From J038 sp034437535 (lineage in GTDB: Bacteria; Chloroflexota; Anaerolineae; Aggregatilineales; Phototrophicaceae), in assembly GCA_034437535.1 (NCBI GenBank), contig DAOTTZ010000119.1:1-64000 (forward strand): a stretch of 64,000 nt of DNA. Direction: 5' to 3'. The notes under the pieces are model-generated. The model saw nothing but the letters and a program-made list of their open reading frames with translations, was not told the origin of the DNA and ran no database searches. The translations under genes and the position numbers were made by a program. Each line of letters opens with the position of its first letter. The stretch's first letter is position 1. This document shows, one piece after another, positions 10,843 through 19,664 of the stretch.

Positions 10843-12840
10843 ATGGATGCGGTAGTGACACAACGCGATCAAACGCCTGATCGTACGACGATGACGATTA
10901 CAGTTGAGTGGTTATTGTTCCTCAGCTTATTGAGCTTTTCGTTGTTGTTCCGGCTGGTGGGGTTAGGTGGTCCGGCGTTGACTGTGGATGAGGTAGAACC
11001 AGCCCTGGCCGCATGGCGTGTTGTCTCTCCAGACGCGCCGGGTAGCCCAATCGTGGCTGATTCGGTGATGGCATTCTGGACGAATACCATCGGCATGAGC
11101 CTGATGGGGGGGCAGGCCGTCGCGGTGCGGCTGGTGACAGCGTTGGGTGGGGTTCTGCTCTCGCTTTCGCCGTTTTTGTTCCGTGATCTACTTGGCCCGG
11201 CGCGGACTTTCGTCACGTCATTATTTCTGGTGTTATCGCCGGTGCTATTGGGGGCGTCACGCTTTAGCAGTCCGGTTGTGTGGTCGTTACTATTTGCCTT
11301 GATTGGCCTGTGGGCGGTCTATCGTTGGTGGTCATTTGGCCGGGATCGCGCTCATGCGCTAACGGCATCGATTGCCTTTGCCGCGCTGATTTTCCTGGCT
11401 GAACCAGCGGGTATTCTGCTGGCGATTTTGCTGTTAATCGCTGGGGTGATTGCGGTGTCGATCACGATGATGGATGTGGATATGGATCTGCCCGGTGATG
11501 ATTATCTGGATGATTTGCGCTCTGCCTGGCGTGGATGGCCCTGGTCTGCCGGGTTAATGTTTGCCGGTCTGATGGTCTTCGTGGTGGCGACTGGCTTCAT
11601 GCTCTACCCGGATGGTCTGGCGATCATCGGGGCGGGCCTGCAAGCGTTCCTGGATGGCTTGCGTACGTCATCCCCCAGCGCGCCGGCCTTGTTCCCGCTG
11701 ACGGTGACGTTGTTTTATGAGACATTCCTGGTGTTGACCGCCGCGATTGCGGTTGCGGCGTTGATCTGGTTACGTCAGGTGACCTTCATTGAGCGTTTTT
11801 TGATGGCCTGGGTGGGGTTGGCGGTGATCGCCGCTGTGATCTATCCTGGTGCGGTAGCGGCCCACGCGCTGTGGTTCGTGATCCCGTTAGCGGCCCTGGC
11901 GTCTTATGCCGTCGTCATCAGCCTGGAGACAGTCGCTCTGCCGGTGATCTGGTTGCCAGATTTGCTCGACGATGAAGAACAACGCACCGCGCAGGCCGTC
12001 TGGGGAAAATGGTTGATCGCAACGGTGACGCTGGTCTTATTCCTGGCGGTCGGCACGCACTTTCAGATTATGTCTCGTGGATTTTACATCGCCAACGCCG
12101 GTGACCTGGGAGACTTCATCGCCCGGTTGAACACAGCAAACTTTGAGACGTACACCATCAGCCTTGTCTGGTTTTTGATCTCGCTGTTATTGATCCTGGT
12201 CAGTTACTTCCTGGCGTCGAGTATCTGGGGTAGTGTGGTGCCGGCACAGGGGTTATTGTTGGGCATGGTCGCCTTCGGCTTGTTGACCAGTTTTGGCAGT
12301 GGCTTGAACCTGGTCGGTGAGCGGGCCAATGATCCAGCCGAGGTTTGGTTTACTGAAGGCACATCGGAAGAAGCGGCCCTGATGCGCGAGGTCTTGCTCG
12401 ATCTCTCTTTCCGGGAGACGGAAAACTTCCCCTTGTTGCCGGTGGCGGTGGTCGGCCCGGATGATGATATGGTGGCCTGGGAAGTGCGAGACTTCCCGAA
12501 CACGACGTTTGTCGCGTCGGTGGATGATGCTTACGGCGCGGAGATCGTCATCGCGCCGTTGGATCTTATCCAGTTGCCGGATGACCCCACCAGTTACCGC
12601 GAATTGCCGCTCGGCGCGGATTATGTCGGCCAGGATTTTGAGATCACGTCCGTGTGGCAGAGTGGCTGGTTGCGCGGGTTGCAATTTTTACCCTGGTGGT
12701 CAGATCGACTGACGACGGTTCAACCGTTTATCGTCGGCGAAAATGTTATTTTGCCGCAAAGTGGGCAATCGGTCGTTGTCTGGGTGCGCCAGGATATATA
12801 TGATAGCAATCCGTTTAATTTTGAGGATTTGCGACCATGA
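10843..12840 (+). CDS. GT39-like membrane glycosyltransferase
   Basis: A membrane protein of 665 residues whose N-terminal layout is that of GT39/PMT-type enzymes: one membrane segment at about 24-42, then an acidic pair D49-E50 in the motif TVDEVE at the start of the first external loop, then repeated membrane segments to about residue 500. The last 150 residues are soluble and probably extracytoplasmic. GGGGA precedes the ATG by a few bases, which supports the start. It follows the DUF2298 gene by 12 bases and its stop overlaps a seven-codon frame that leads into the sigma-factor gene. Substrate unknown; the donor is expected to be a polyprenyl-phosphate sugar if it is an active GT-C enzyme. 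Confidence 0.75.
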   Translation: MDAVVTQRDQTPDRTTMTITVEWLLFLSLLSFSLLFRLVGLGGPALTVDEVEPALAAWRVVSPDAPGSPIVADSVMAFWTNTIGMSLMGGQAVAVRLVTALGGVLLSLSPFLFRDLLGPARTFVTSLFLVLSPVLLGASRFSSPVVWSLLFALIGLWAVYRWWSFGRDRAHALTASIAFAALIFLAEPAGILLAILLLIAGVIAVSITMMDVDMDLPGDDYLDDLRSAWRGWPWSAGLMFAGLMVFVVATGFMLYPDGLAIIGAGLQAFLDGLRTSSPSAPALFPLTVTLFYETFLVLTAAIAVAALIWLRQVTFIERFLMAWVGLAVIAAVIYPGAVAAHALWFVIPLAALASYAVVISLETVALPVIWLPDLLDDEEQRTAQAVWGKWLIATVTLVLFLAVGTHFQIMSRGFYIANAGDLGDFIARLNTANFETYTISLVWFLISLLLILVSYFLASSIWGSVVPAQGLLLGMVAFGLLTSFGSGLNLVGERANDPAEVWFTEGTSEEAALMREVLLDLSFRETENFPLLPVAVVGPDDDMVAWEVRDFPNTTFVASVDDAYGAEIVIAPLDLIQLPDDPTSYRELPLGADYVGQDFEITSVWQSGWLRGLQFLPWWSDRLTTVQPFIVGENVILPQSGQSVVVWVRQDIYDSNPFNFEDLRP

Positions 12841-12860
12841 GGGTGTATATAGAGGTATGA
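12837..12860 (+). other. Seven-codon bridging mini-ORF (MRVYIEV)
   Basis: The frame ATG-AGG-GTG-TAT-ATA-GAG-GTA-TGA starts inside the stop of the glycosyltransferase gene (ATGA at 12837-12840) and stops inside the start of the sigma-factor gene (ATGA at 12857-12860). The sigma gene's own ribosome site is poor, since GAGG lies only one or two bases before its ATG. A ribosome ending the upstream gene could therefore reinitiate here and be delivered to the sigma start. This reading is an inference from the base arrangement; the peptide itself may have no function. Confidence 0.4.
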
Positions 12861-13447
12861 CTGAGGAAAATACCCAGGCCCTGGCATTGATCGACCGATG
12901 CTTGCAGGGCCACCAGACAGCCTATACCGAACTATATGATTTGTTTGCCACCGGGATCTACCGCCTGTGCTATAGCCTGGTCTTTAACGAGCAGGATGCC
13001 GAAGACGTGGTGCAGGAGGTGTTTGTCTATGCCTTCAAGAATTTGAAGCAGTACGATGCAAACAAGGCGGCCTTCAAGACGTGGTTGTACACAATCGCGG
13101 TCAGCCGGTGTCGCAATACATACCGGCGCAAACGCCCGATGCAAATCGACATCACACAGTTATTCGGGATGAGCCTGGCCGCGCCATCGTCTCAAGGGCC
13201 GGAAGCACAGATGGCATATCGCGCCGCGTCTGATGCGCTGGTTAAAGCGTTGGCGAGTCTGCCGGGGAATCTGCGTGAGGCGGTCGTCCTGCGTTATGGG
13301 CACGGCCTGACCTATCGCGAAATCGCAGAGGTGATGAACTGCCCACCGAAAACGGCAGAGAGCCGGGTTCGGCTGGCACATAATCATCTACGCAAGTTGC
13401 TGTATCCACAGGGTGTTGGTTTATTAGAGGAATTGTTGAGCTTTTGA
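12857..13447 (+). CDS. ECF-type RNA polymerase sigma factor
   Basis: A sigma-70 family protein of 196 residues with only regions 2 and 4, the hallmark of ECF sigma factors. Region 2 contains DAEDVVQEVF, the core-binding and -10 recognition part; region 4 contains LRYGHGLTYREIAEVM, the helix-turn-helix that reads the -35 element. The frame is open further upstream, but MTEENTQ at 12857 is the natural N-terminus for this family; earlier starts would lie inside the glycosyltransferase gene. The next gene looks like its membrane-bound anti-sigma factor and begins right after the stop. The pair sits inside a run of membrane glycosyltransferase-like genes, so its regulon may include them. No matching ECF promoter could be identified with confidence in the window. 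Confidence 0.9.
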   Translation: MTEENTQALALIDRCLQGHQTAYTELYDLFATGIYRLCYSLVFNEQDAEDVVQEVFVYAFKNLKQYDANKAAFKTWLYTIAVSRCRNTYRRKRPMQIDITQLFGMSLAAPSSQGPEAQMAYRAASDALVKALASLPGNLREAVVLRYGHGLTYREIAEVMNCPPKTAESRVRLAHNHLRKLLYPQGVGLLEELLSF

Positions 13448-13449
13448 TC

Positions 13450-13992
13450 ATGTTTCGCTACCGTTATTGCAAGGCACGGATGGCCGCTTATCTCAACGGG
13501 GAATTGCCCATCGATGTTCAGCGTCGGGTTGGTCGTTATATTGACCAGTGTGATGCCTGCTACCAGGAGTACACTCGCCAGCGGGCCTTACAGCGCGAGT
13601 TGCAGGCGACGCTCCCGGCATTGGGTACCCCCGGTGATGAACGACTGAGCCGAATGTGGGCCGGCATCCAGCAGAATTTGCACAGTCCGCCAAGACAACG
13701 CCAATCGGCGTTTCAATTGCGCTATGGGTTGGCGACGTTGCTGATGCTGGTGTTGGTCTTTTCCACGTTGCTAATCAGCGGGCCGAGTGTTTCCCCGGTG
13801 ACGGCGACACTGGCAACCCCGGTGCGTGATTTTGCGCTGGTTGCCAACGCCACGCAGACCGCGACAGATAACACCCCGCGTGAGGGGCCTATCGTGGCGA
13901 CTGGAACCGAACACCCGATTTACCTGACCGATCTTGTTGATGTTACGGACGTTGCGCCGGTGGCGGCACGTACCCCGGCGACGGATAACTAG
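13450..13992 (+). CDS. Putative membrane anti-sigma factor with degenerate zinc motif
   Basis: A protein of 180 residues with an N-terminal zinc-finger-like segment, one membrane helix at about residues 92-112 and a short Thr/Ala/Asp-rich external tail. The N-terminal part follows the pattern of the anti-sigma ZAS domain: Cys7, then a helix with YLNGELP, then YIDQCDAC with Cys34 and Cys37. The histidine expected four residues before Cys34 is a tyrosine (Tyr30), so zinc binding may be altered or lost. A TTG at 13444 overlapping the sigma stop is an alternative start. Position directly after the ECF sigma gene supports its role as that factor's cytoplasmic inhibitor, anchored in the membrane. 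Family membership is inferred from layout and motif, not from a search. Confidence 0.7.
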   Translation: MFRYRYCKARMAAYLNGELPIDVQRRVGRYIDQCDACYQEYTRQRALQRELQATLPALGTPGDERLSRMWAGIQQNLHSPPRQRQSAFQLRYGLATLLMLVLVFSTLLISGPSVSPVTATLATPVRDFALVANATQTATDNTPREGPIVATGTEHPIYLTDLVDVTDVAPVAARTPATDN

Positions 13993-14000
13993 AGGATCTT

Positions 14001-17000
14001 ATGGCGACGAGAACAGCCGATTACCGGAATGAACAAACCAATGCGTTGAGCGGGTTCTTTTCTCGCTCGGTGGTGCTGAACTGGGAACTGGTGCTTTACA
14101 TCGCGATCTTTGCGCTGGCGATCTTCACCCGGTTTTATATGCTGGGTGACCGCACCATGAGCCACGATGAAAGTCTGCACACGGTCTACTCCGAAGATCT
14201 TTACGCGCAGGGGATCTACACCCACAACCCGATGATGCACGGCCCGGTGCTATTTCATGCGACTGCGTTGAGTTATTCGCTCTTTGGGGTGAATGACTTT
14301 AGTTCGCGCATCTACCCGGCGGTGCTGGGTGTGATGATCGTGATGTTTCCATTATTGCTCCGGCGGTGGTTAGGCCGCACCGGGGCGATATTGGCGTCTG
14401 TTATGTTGTTGTTATCGCCGTTAATGATGTATTACAGCCGGTATATTCGACACGATATGCCGTCGATTTTATCTGCGATGCTTATGTTCTGGGCGGCGAT
14501 GATGTACATCAGCGGCCCACAGAAGTTACGACGACGAGGCTACTGGTTATATATCATCGCGGCGGCGATGTTATGGAATCTAGGATCTAAAGAGACGGCC
14601 TTCATTTACGTCGCCATCTTTGGGGCGTTTTTGACGTTGTATTGGTTGGTGCGGGTGGTTCAGCATTATTTCGGCATCAATGGCAAGATTGCGTTCTACA
14701 CGTTGACGACCAGTATTTTGCTGGCGGGTGTGTTCGCGCTTGGCATGATCGTAGTGATCTCTATTTCGTTGTTGGAATTCCCCACGTTGGATGCCCGTGT
14801 CGATTTTGTGATCGACCAATTCAACGTGATGCTCAGTGGCGGGCCATTAGAAACTGCTTTTGTCTCGTTTCTTTCCTGGATGGGCCTGACGGTCGTCTTG
14901 ATCCTGGCAATCATCATCGGCACTGGCCTATGGGCTTACCGCAAGACGGATGTTCACCTCAACCTGCTGGATGTGCTGGTGGGAGTATTGGCGATACTGG
15001 TCATGTTATGGCTGACGACGGCCTGGTCACATACGAATGGGCTGGATGTTAATGGCAACACAATTCGCGTCAGTACGTCGGCGGCGTCACTTGCCGCCGG
15101 GATGATCGCGGCGGTTTCGATCTTGCTGATTTATGCCGCCTTCCGTGTGCTGACCGGGCGATTCTTTACGCGGCATTTTATCGTCATGGGTCTGTTGACC
15201 TTCACCGTGATGTCTGGTTTGTTGTTGATCGAAGAATTGTCGTTCGAACCGAGACGCCAGCTTGATGAGCAAAACGCGGTCGAGCAACGTCAACAACCTG
15301 TCCCCGGTGAGGAGGGCGGGTTGCCCATCGAAGAAGAAGTCGAGGGGTCGCCATATAATGAATATCCGCTGGCGATTGCCTGGCTTCTGGCGGCAGTCTC
15401 CATCAGTGGGATTATCTATGCAAAGGTCAAGGGATACTGGCGCGAAGTGCGTCACTTCCCGGAGTTCGATGTCTTGCTCATCATGGGGTCGTTGATCTTA
15501 CCCTGGTTGACGGCGGTCTTCATCTTCTGGTCGAGCAGTACCGAGACCGAATGGGTACAAATCGGTGATTCGGCCCGTTGGTTGGCAAACTTCTTGCCGG
15601 TTGCGGGTGAGGAGAACCTGTACCAGCAATCGTTACAGATCGGCCAGATTGTGGTCGGCACGTTAGCGTTCTTGCCGCTGGCGTTGATTTCTATCGTGGC
15701 GGGTTTGGCCTGGAATTGGAAACGCTGGTTGATCGCGGCGGCGGTGTTCCATGTGCTGTTTGCGTTCTTCTTCACCACCATCTTTACCAACATCGAAGGT
15801 CTGGCAACTGGCATGATCTACAGCCTGCAATACTGGCTGGAACAGCAAGGTGTGCGCCGGGGAGACCAGCCCCAATATTATTACACCAACGTCATCATGC
15901 CGATCTACGAGTTTTTGCCGATGATCGGGTCATTCTTTGCGATGCTAGCCGGCATGGTTTTCTTCTGGCGTAAGCGTCGTCAATTGGATGAGGAGACTCG
16001 GCCCGCCGGGGAGACCGACGGTACTTATGGCATGGCCCTGCGGGTGCTCGGTGAGCAACCGAACCTGGCAGAAGAAGCCGACCGGGATTTTGAGACCAGC
16101 CCGCCACCGCTCGAACGCGATGATGGGATTGATCTGGAAGCCTTCAAAGCGGATGCGGATGAAGCGACCGACCTGGAGTATGTATCCGACGAGAACTGGC
16201 GGCGTCGATATTCGCTCTGGTCGGCGATTCCGTTCGGTCTGGGTATGATCGGCGGGTTGGCATTTGCGCTGTTTAACTGGCTGATGCGCCCGACAGGCGA
16301 TGTGAATCTGCTGGGCTTCCTGGATCTGTTCGGGGCGGATGTCTCGGTCGTCGTCGCGTCGGAAGTCGCCTTTGGTATCGGCATCGGGTTGTTCGTCGGC
16401 GGGGTGATCGGCCTGGGCTTTTATGTGTTGCCGATGGCGCGTGAATATCTGGCAGAGCGGGCCGAACGCGATCCAGAAGCCATGCTCGGGGATCCGATGG
16501 ATTACATCCCGGAAGAACACGACGAATACAAAGGCTGGAAGCTCAATTATGTGCCGTTCCTGCTGTTCGTCGGTTGGTGGGCGGTGCTGAGTATGTTCGG
16601 TTATACGCTGGCCGGGGAGAAAATGCCCTGGCTTGGTACCCATCTGACTGTGCCGCTCATCTTGCTTTCCGCCTGGTACTTTGGCCGCATCATCGACCGC
16701 ATTCGCTGGTCGAACCTGGCGAATGATGGTTGGATCGCGCTGATCCTGGTGCCGCTTGGTCTGGTAGCGGCGGCACAGTTGGTTCTGCCCATTCTGGGTG
16801 GCAGTCCGCCCTTCCAGGGCACGGCATCCGGGCAGTTAGAGGATACCTATCAATGGTTGGTGGCGGCGGCCTTGCTGGTGGGGGTGTTTGTCGGTCTCTT
16901 CTGGCTGGCGGATCGCCTGACGGGTTGGCCGTACATCCGGCAGGTTTTCGCGCTAGGGGCCTTTATCGTCCTGGCGGTGATGACATTCCGCACGGCATGG

Positions 17001-18644
17001 CAGGCTAACTTCATCAATCAAGATCGTGCAACAGAGTTCCTGGTCTACGCGCATGCCGGGCCAGCGAATAAAGCCGTGACTGAATTTCTGTTAGAGGTCA
17101 GTGAACGCACCACCGGCGGCGCGAACATGCGGATCTTGCATGATGGCAAGTTTAGCTGGCCGGGGGCCTGGTATGTGCGTGACTTTTCCGATAATAACGC
17201 ACGCGAGTTCATTAATGACGGGACGGTGCCGCAACAACAACAATTAAATGATGTAGTCGCGGTGTTAGTCGGCGTGGAGACAGATCGTGTCGTCCAGCAA
17301 AGCCTGCTTGATGACTTCGAGCGTTACGAATATGTACGGATGTGGTGGCCGATGGAAGATTATAACGACATCTCCGCCCAGGAGGTCAACAACTTCCTGG
17401 ATTTCACCCAGCCGAACGAAAATCAGAAGCGGCGTGGTCTGTTTGACATCTGGTGGTCGCGTGATTACCGGACTTACGCCCAGGCCCGCGCAAATGAATT
17501 CCCGAATGCATCAGGTTATACGCTGGATGACTGGCCGCTTGCCGACCCGATGTACGTTTATATCCGTAAGGACGTTGCGGCGCAGATCTGGCCGTATGGC
17601 ATCGGTGATGCGACGGCGTTAAATCCGTTTACCGAGATCCGGCCCAACATCTGCGTGGAAAATTACCAGCAACTCTTCGCCCAGCAGACCCTGGTCGATC
17701 CGGTCAATCCGCTGGATCGTCCGATGGATATGACGATTGCTGATGGCCGGTTGTACGTAGCGAATGATGGTGCCAGCGGTCGGATCAATATCTTTGACCT
17801 GGAAACCGGCCAACCGCTGGATACCTTCGGCCAGTTTGGTGAGCGCACCCAACCGGGGGCCTTCTTCCAACGGCCTAACAGTCTGGCAATTGCGCCGGAT
17901 GGCGATATTTATGTGGCGGATACCTGGAACTTCATGGTGCGTGGCTTTACCGCAGATCGGGAGCCGATTGCATCCTGGGGGACGGAAGACCGGCGCGGAT
18001 TTGAGGTCGAGGCGGAGCCTTACGACGGATTATTTGCCCCGCGTGACATCGCCATCGACGCACAAAACCGGATCTATGTCTCCGATACAGGGAATAAGCG
18101 TGTGCGCGTTTATCTGCCAGATGGCACCTATCTGTTTGACATCGGTGAAGGTGGTAGTGGGCAGGGTCAGCTCAATGAGCCATCCGGCATCGCACTCCAC
18201 CCGGACGGGCGACTGTTCGTGGCCGATACCTGGAATCAGCGGATCGCGGTCTTCAATGTGAATACCGGTGTCTCAGTTGAGAATTACCGTGTGCGAGCCT
18301 GGACGAATGGCTTCGGCGGGCGGCCTTATCTTGCATTGGATGTTGAGCGCGGGTTGCTCTATGTGACCGACCCCGACGCGACAACGGGCGCGGTGCTGGT
18401 GTTAGATATAGAAGGGAATTGTGTCGGTTCATTCGGGGAGATTGCCGCGATAGGTCAATCGCCGGATACCTCACAATTTGCTGAGATTGGCGGCATCACA
18501 GTGGATGCGAGTGGTAACGTCTATGTGACGGATCTCGCACTCAACCGGGTGTTGAAGTTCCCGCCATTCCCTTTGCCGGGTGATGTTGGCCTCAACCCAA
18601 TGGCTGAAGCGACGCCGGAAGTTCAACCCGGAGCCAACGAGTAA
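14001..18644 (+). CDS. Agl23-like (TIGR03663) membrane protein fused to NHL beta-propeller
   Basis: The first 400-500 residues match the Agl23/TIGR03663 pattern: a GT-C-like membrane protein with the motif MSHDES (Asp56-Glu57) and then a long first loop containing HNPMMHGP. A second block of membrane segments follows to about residue 1010, broken by an acidic, probably cytoplasmic stretch near 670-735. Residues about 1015-1230 are soluble, and about 1235-1530 form NHL-type propeller repeats such as DGDIYVADTWN and QNRIYVSDTGNKRV. At 1547 residues it is about three times the size of ordinary Agl23 proteins. GAGG precedes the ATG at 14001. Agl23-like proteins tend to co-occur with DUF2298 proteins, as they do here; their exact role in lipid-linked sugar flipping or transfer is unproven. 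A terminator follows at 18679. Confidence 0.85.
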   Translation: MATRTADYRNEQTNALSGFFSRSVVLNWELVLYIAIFALAIFTRFYMLGDRTMSHDESLHTVYSEDLYAQGIYTHNPMMHGPVLFHATALSYSLFGVNDFSSRIYPAVLGVMIVMFPLLLRRWLGRTGAILASVMLLLSPLMMYYSRYIRHDMPSILSAMLMFWAAMMYISGPQKLRRRGYWLYIIAAAMLWNLGSKETAFIYVAIFGAFLTLYWLVRVVQHYFGINGKIAFYTLTTSILLAGVFALGMIVVISISLLEFPTLDARVDFVIDQFNVMLSGGPLETAFVSFLSWMGLTVVLILAIIIGTGLWAYRKTDVHLNLLDVLVGVLAILVMLWLTTAWSHTNGLDVNGNTIRVSTSAASLAAGMIAAVSILLIYAAFRVLTGRFFTRHFIVMGLLTFTVMSGLLLIEELSFEPRRQLDEQNAVEQRQQPVPGEEGGLPIEEEVEGSPYNEYPLAIAWLLAAVSISGIIYAKVKGYWREVRHFPEFDVLLIMGSLILPWLTAVFIFWSSSTETEWVQIGDSARWLANFLPVAGEENLYQQSLQIGQIVVGTLAFLPLALISIVAGLAWNWKRWLIAAAVFHVLFAFFFTTIFTNIEGLATGMIYSLQYWLEQQGVRRGDQPQYYYTNVIMPIYEFLPMIGSFFAMLAGMVFFWRKRRQLDEETRPAGETDGTYGMALRVLGEQPNLAEEADRDFETSPPPLERDDGIDLEAFKADADEATDLEYVSDENWRRRYSLWSAIPFGLGMIGGLAFALFNWLMRPTGDVNLLGFLDLFGADVSVVVASEVAFGIGIGLFVGGVIGLGFYVLPMAREYLAERAERDPEAMLGDPMDYIPEEHDEYKGWKLNYVPFLLFVGWWAVLSMFGYTLAGEKMPWLGTHLTVPLILLSAWYFGRIIDRIRWSNLANDGWIALILVPLGLVAAAQLVLPILGGSPPFQGTASGQLEDTYQWLVAAALLVGVFVGLFWLADRLTGWPYIRQVFALGAFIVLAVMTFRTAWQANFINQDRATEFLVYAHAGPANKAVTEFLLEVSERTTGGANMRILHDGKFSWPGAWYVRDFSDNNAREFINDGTVPQQQQLNDVVAVLVGVETDRVVQQSLLDDFERYEYVRMWWPMEDYNDISAQEVNNFLDFTQPNENQKRRGLFDIWWSRDYRTYAQARANEFPNASGYTLDDWPLADPMYVYIRKDVAAQIWPYGIGDATALNPFTEIRPNICVENYQQLFAQQTLVDPVNPLDRPMDMTIADGRLYVANDGASGRINIFDLETGQPLDTFGQFGERTQPGAFFQRPNSLAIAPDGDIYVADTWNFMVRGFTADREPIASWGTEDRRGFEVEAEPYDGLFAPRDIAIDAQNRIYVSDTGNKRVRVYLPDGTYLFDIGEGGSGQGQLNEPSGIALHPDGRLFVADTWNQRIAVFNVNTGVSVENYRVRAWTNGFGGRPYLALDVERGLLYVTDPDATTGAVLVLDIEGNCVGSFGEIAAIGQSPDTSQFAEIGGITVDASGNVYVTDLALNRVLKFPPFPLPGDVGLNPMAEATPEVQPGANE

Positions 18645-18678
18645 CGCCTTTACTGGTGTACAATTGATCGTGCAGATT

Positions 18679-18715
18679 GATCCCGTAGCCGCAAAGGCTA
18701 CGGGATCTTTTGTAT
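18679..18715 (+). terminator. Rho-independent terminator after the glycosyltransferase cluster
   Basis: A perfect 12-bp stem (18679-18690 with 18696-18707) closes a GCAAA loop and is followed by TTTTGTATCTT. It lies between two convergent operons and would end the long plus-strand transcript. The minus side lacks a T-tract, so it probably works in one direction only. Confidence 0.85.
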
Positions 18716-18716
18716 C

Positions 18717-19664
18717 TTAGGTCAAGCGGATGCGCGGATTGAGGAATGCGTAAAGCAGATCAGCGATCAGATTTGAGAAGGCAAATGTAAAGACGATCAA
18801 GACGGAGATGGCCTGCAAGACAGGCAAATTTTTACCCGTTACAGAGGAAACCAACATCGACCCCAGGCCAGGGTAATTGAAGACGTTCTCAATGATAACC
18901 AGGCCACCCATCAACCAGCCAATGCTGATGGCGATCACGGTCAACGTAGGCAGGAGTGCATTTCGCAAGACATGCCGCAGAATGATACGTCGGCGGGGTA
19001 ATCCCTTCAGGGTCGCCGTCCGCACGTAAGATTTTTTGAGTTCGTCCAGCATCCCGGCGCGAGTCATACGGGTCACATAGCCGATCAAGACGAAGCTGGC
19101 CGTTAATGCCGGGAGCGTCAGCCGGCGGAACCAATCATTGGCCGTCATGTCATCCGTCACCAACGACGTCGCCTCAAACCAGCCTAACTCAATTGCCAGG
19201 AAGTTAATCAACACGATGCCGGTCACGAATTCTGGCAAGCCGACAATGGAGAGTGAGACCAGCGAGATCAGGTTGTCGATCCACCGGTCTTCGTTCAAAG
19301 CGGCGACGATGCCCAGCATGATCGAAATCGGGATGGCGATGAGCAAGGTATAGCCTGCTAGAATCAAGGAGTTGCCCAACCGGTCAATGACGACCGGGCG
19401 CACCTGCCATTGCCCTTCGGTATACGAGTTACCCCAATCCGCTGTGACGAAGCCCCCCAACCAGGTGACATATTGCTCTAGCGGCGGGCGATCCAGACCG
19501 TTTTCCTGGTTGAAGTTTTCGATTGCGGTGGGCGATGCATCACGCCCGATGACCAACCGGGCGACATCGCCGGGTAGAAGTTGCGTCAGGGCGAAGATGA
19601 TAAATGAAGTCACCAGCAGGGTGAGGATCAACAAGAAAAAACGGCGCACAATGTAACGGCTCAT
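18717..19664 (-). CDS. Oligopeptide/dipeptide ABC transporter permease, DppB/OppB type
   Basis: A permease of 315 residues with the N-terminal pattern of the DppB/OppB family: a first helix in RRFFLLILTLLVTSFIIF, then an external domain with LPGDVARL, then five further helices. The ABC-interaction loop is near the C-terminal third (ELKKSYVRTATLKGLPRRR, the EAA-like loop). It transports peptides or similar solutes across the cytoplasmic membrane as a heterodimer with the DppC-type partner encoded two genes upstream. It is the last gene of the minus-strand operon and overlaps the end of the ATPase gene by four bases. Having the B subunit last is unusual, since most operons run A-B-C-D-F. Confidence 0.93.
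   Translation of the reverse strand: MSRYIVRRFFLLILTLLVTSFIIFALTQLLPGDVARLVIGRDASPTAIENFNQENGLDRPPLEQYVTWLGGFVTADWGNSYTEGQWQVRPVVIDRLGNSLILAGYTLLIAIPISIMLGIVAALNEDRWIDNLISLVSLSIVGLPEFVTGIVLINFLAIELGWFEATSLVTDDMTANDWFRRLTLPALTASFVLIGYVTRMTRAGMLDELKKSYVRTATLKGLPRRRIILRHVLRNALLPTLTVIAISIGWLMGGLVIIENVFNYPGLGSMLVSSVTGKNLPVLQAISVLIVFTFAFSNLIADLLYAFLNPRIRLT

Noticed and set aside
15945..16643. Open frame of 232 codons on the minus strand inside the Agl23-like gene
   Set aside because: No domain, no ribosome site, and overlapped wholly by a membrane protein frame.
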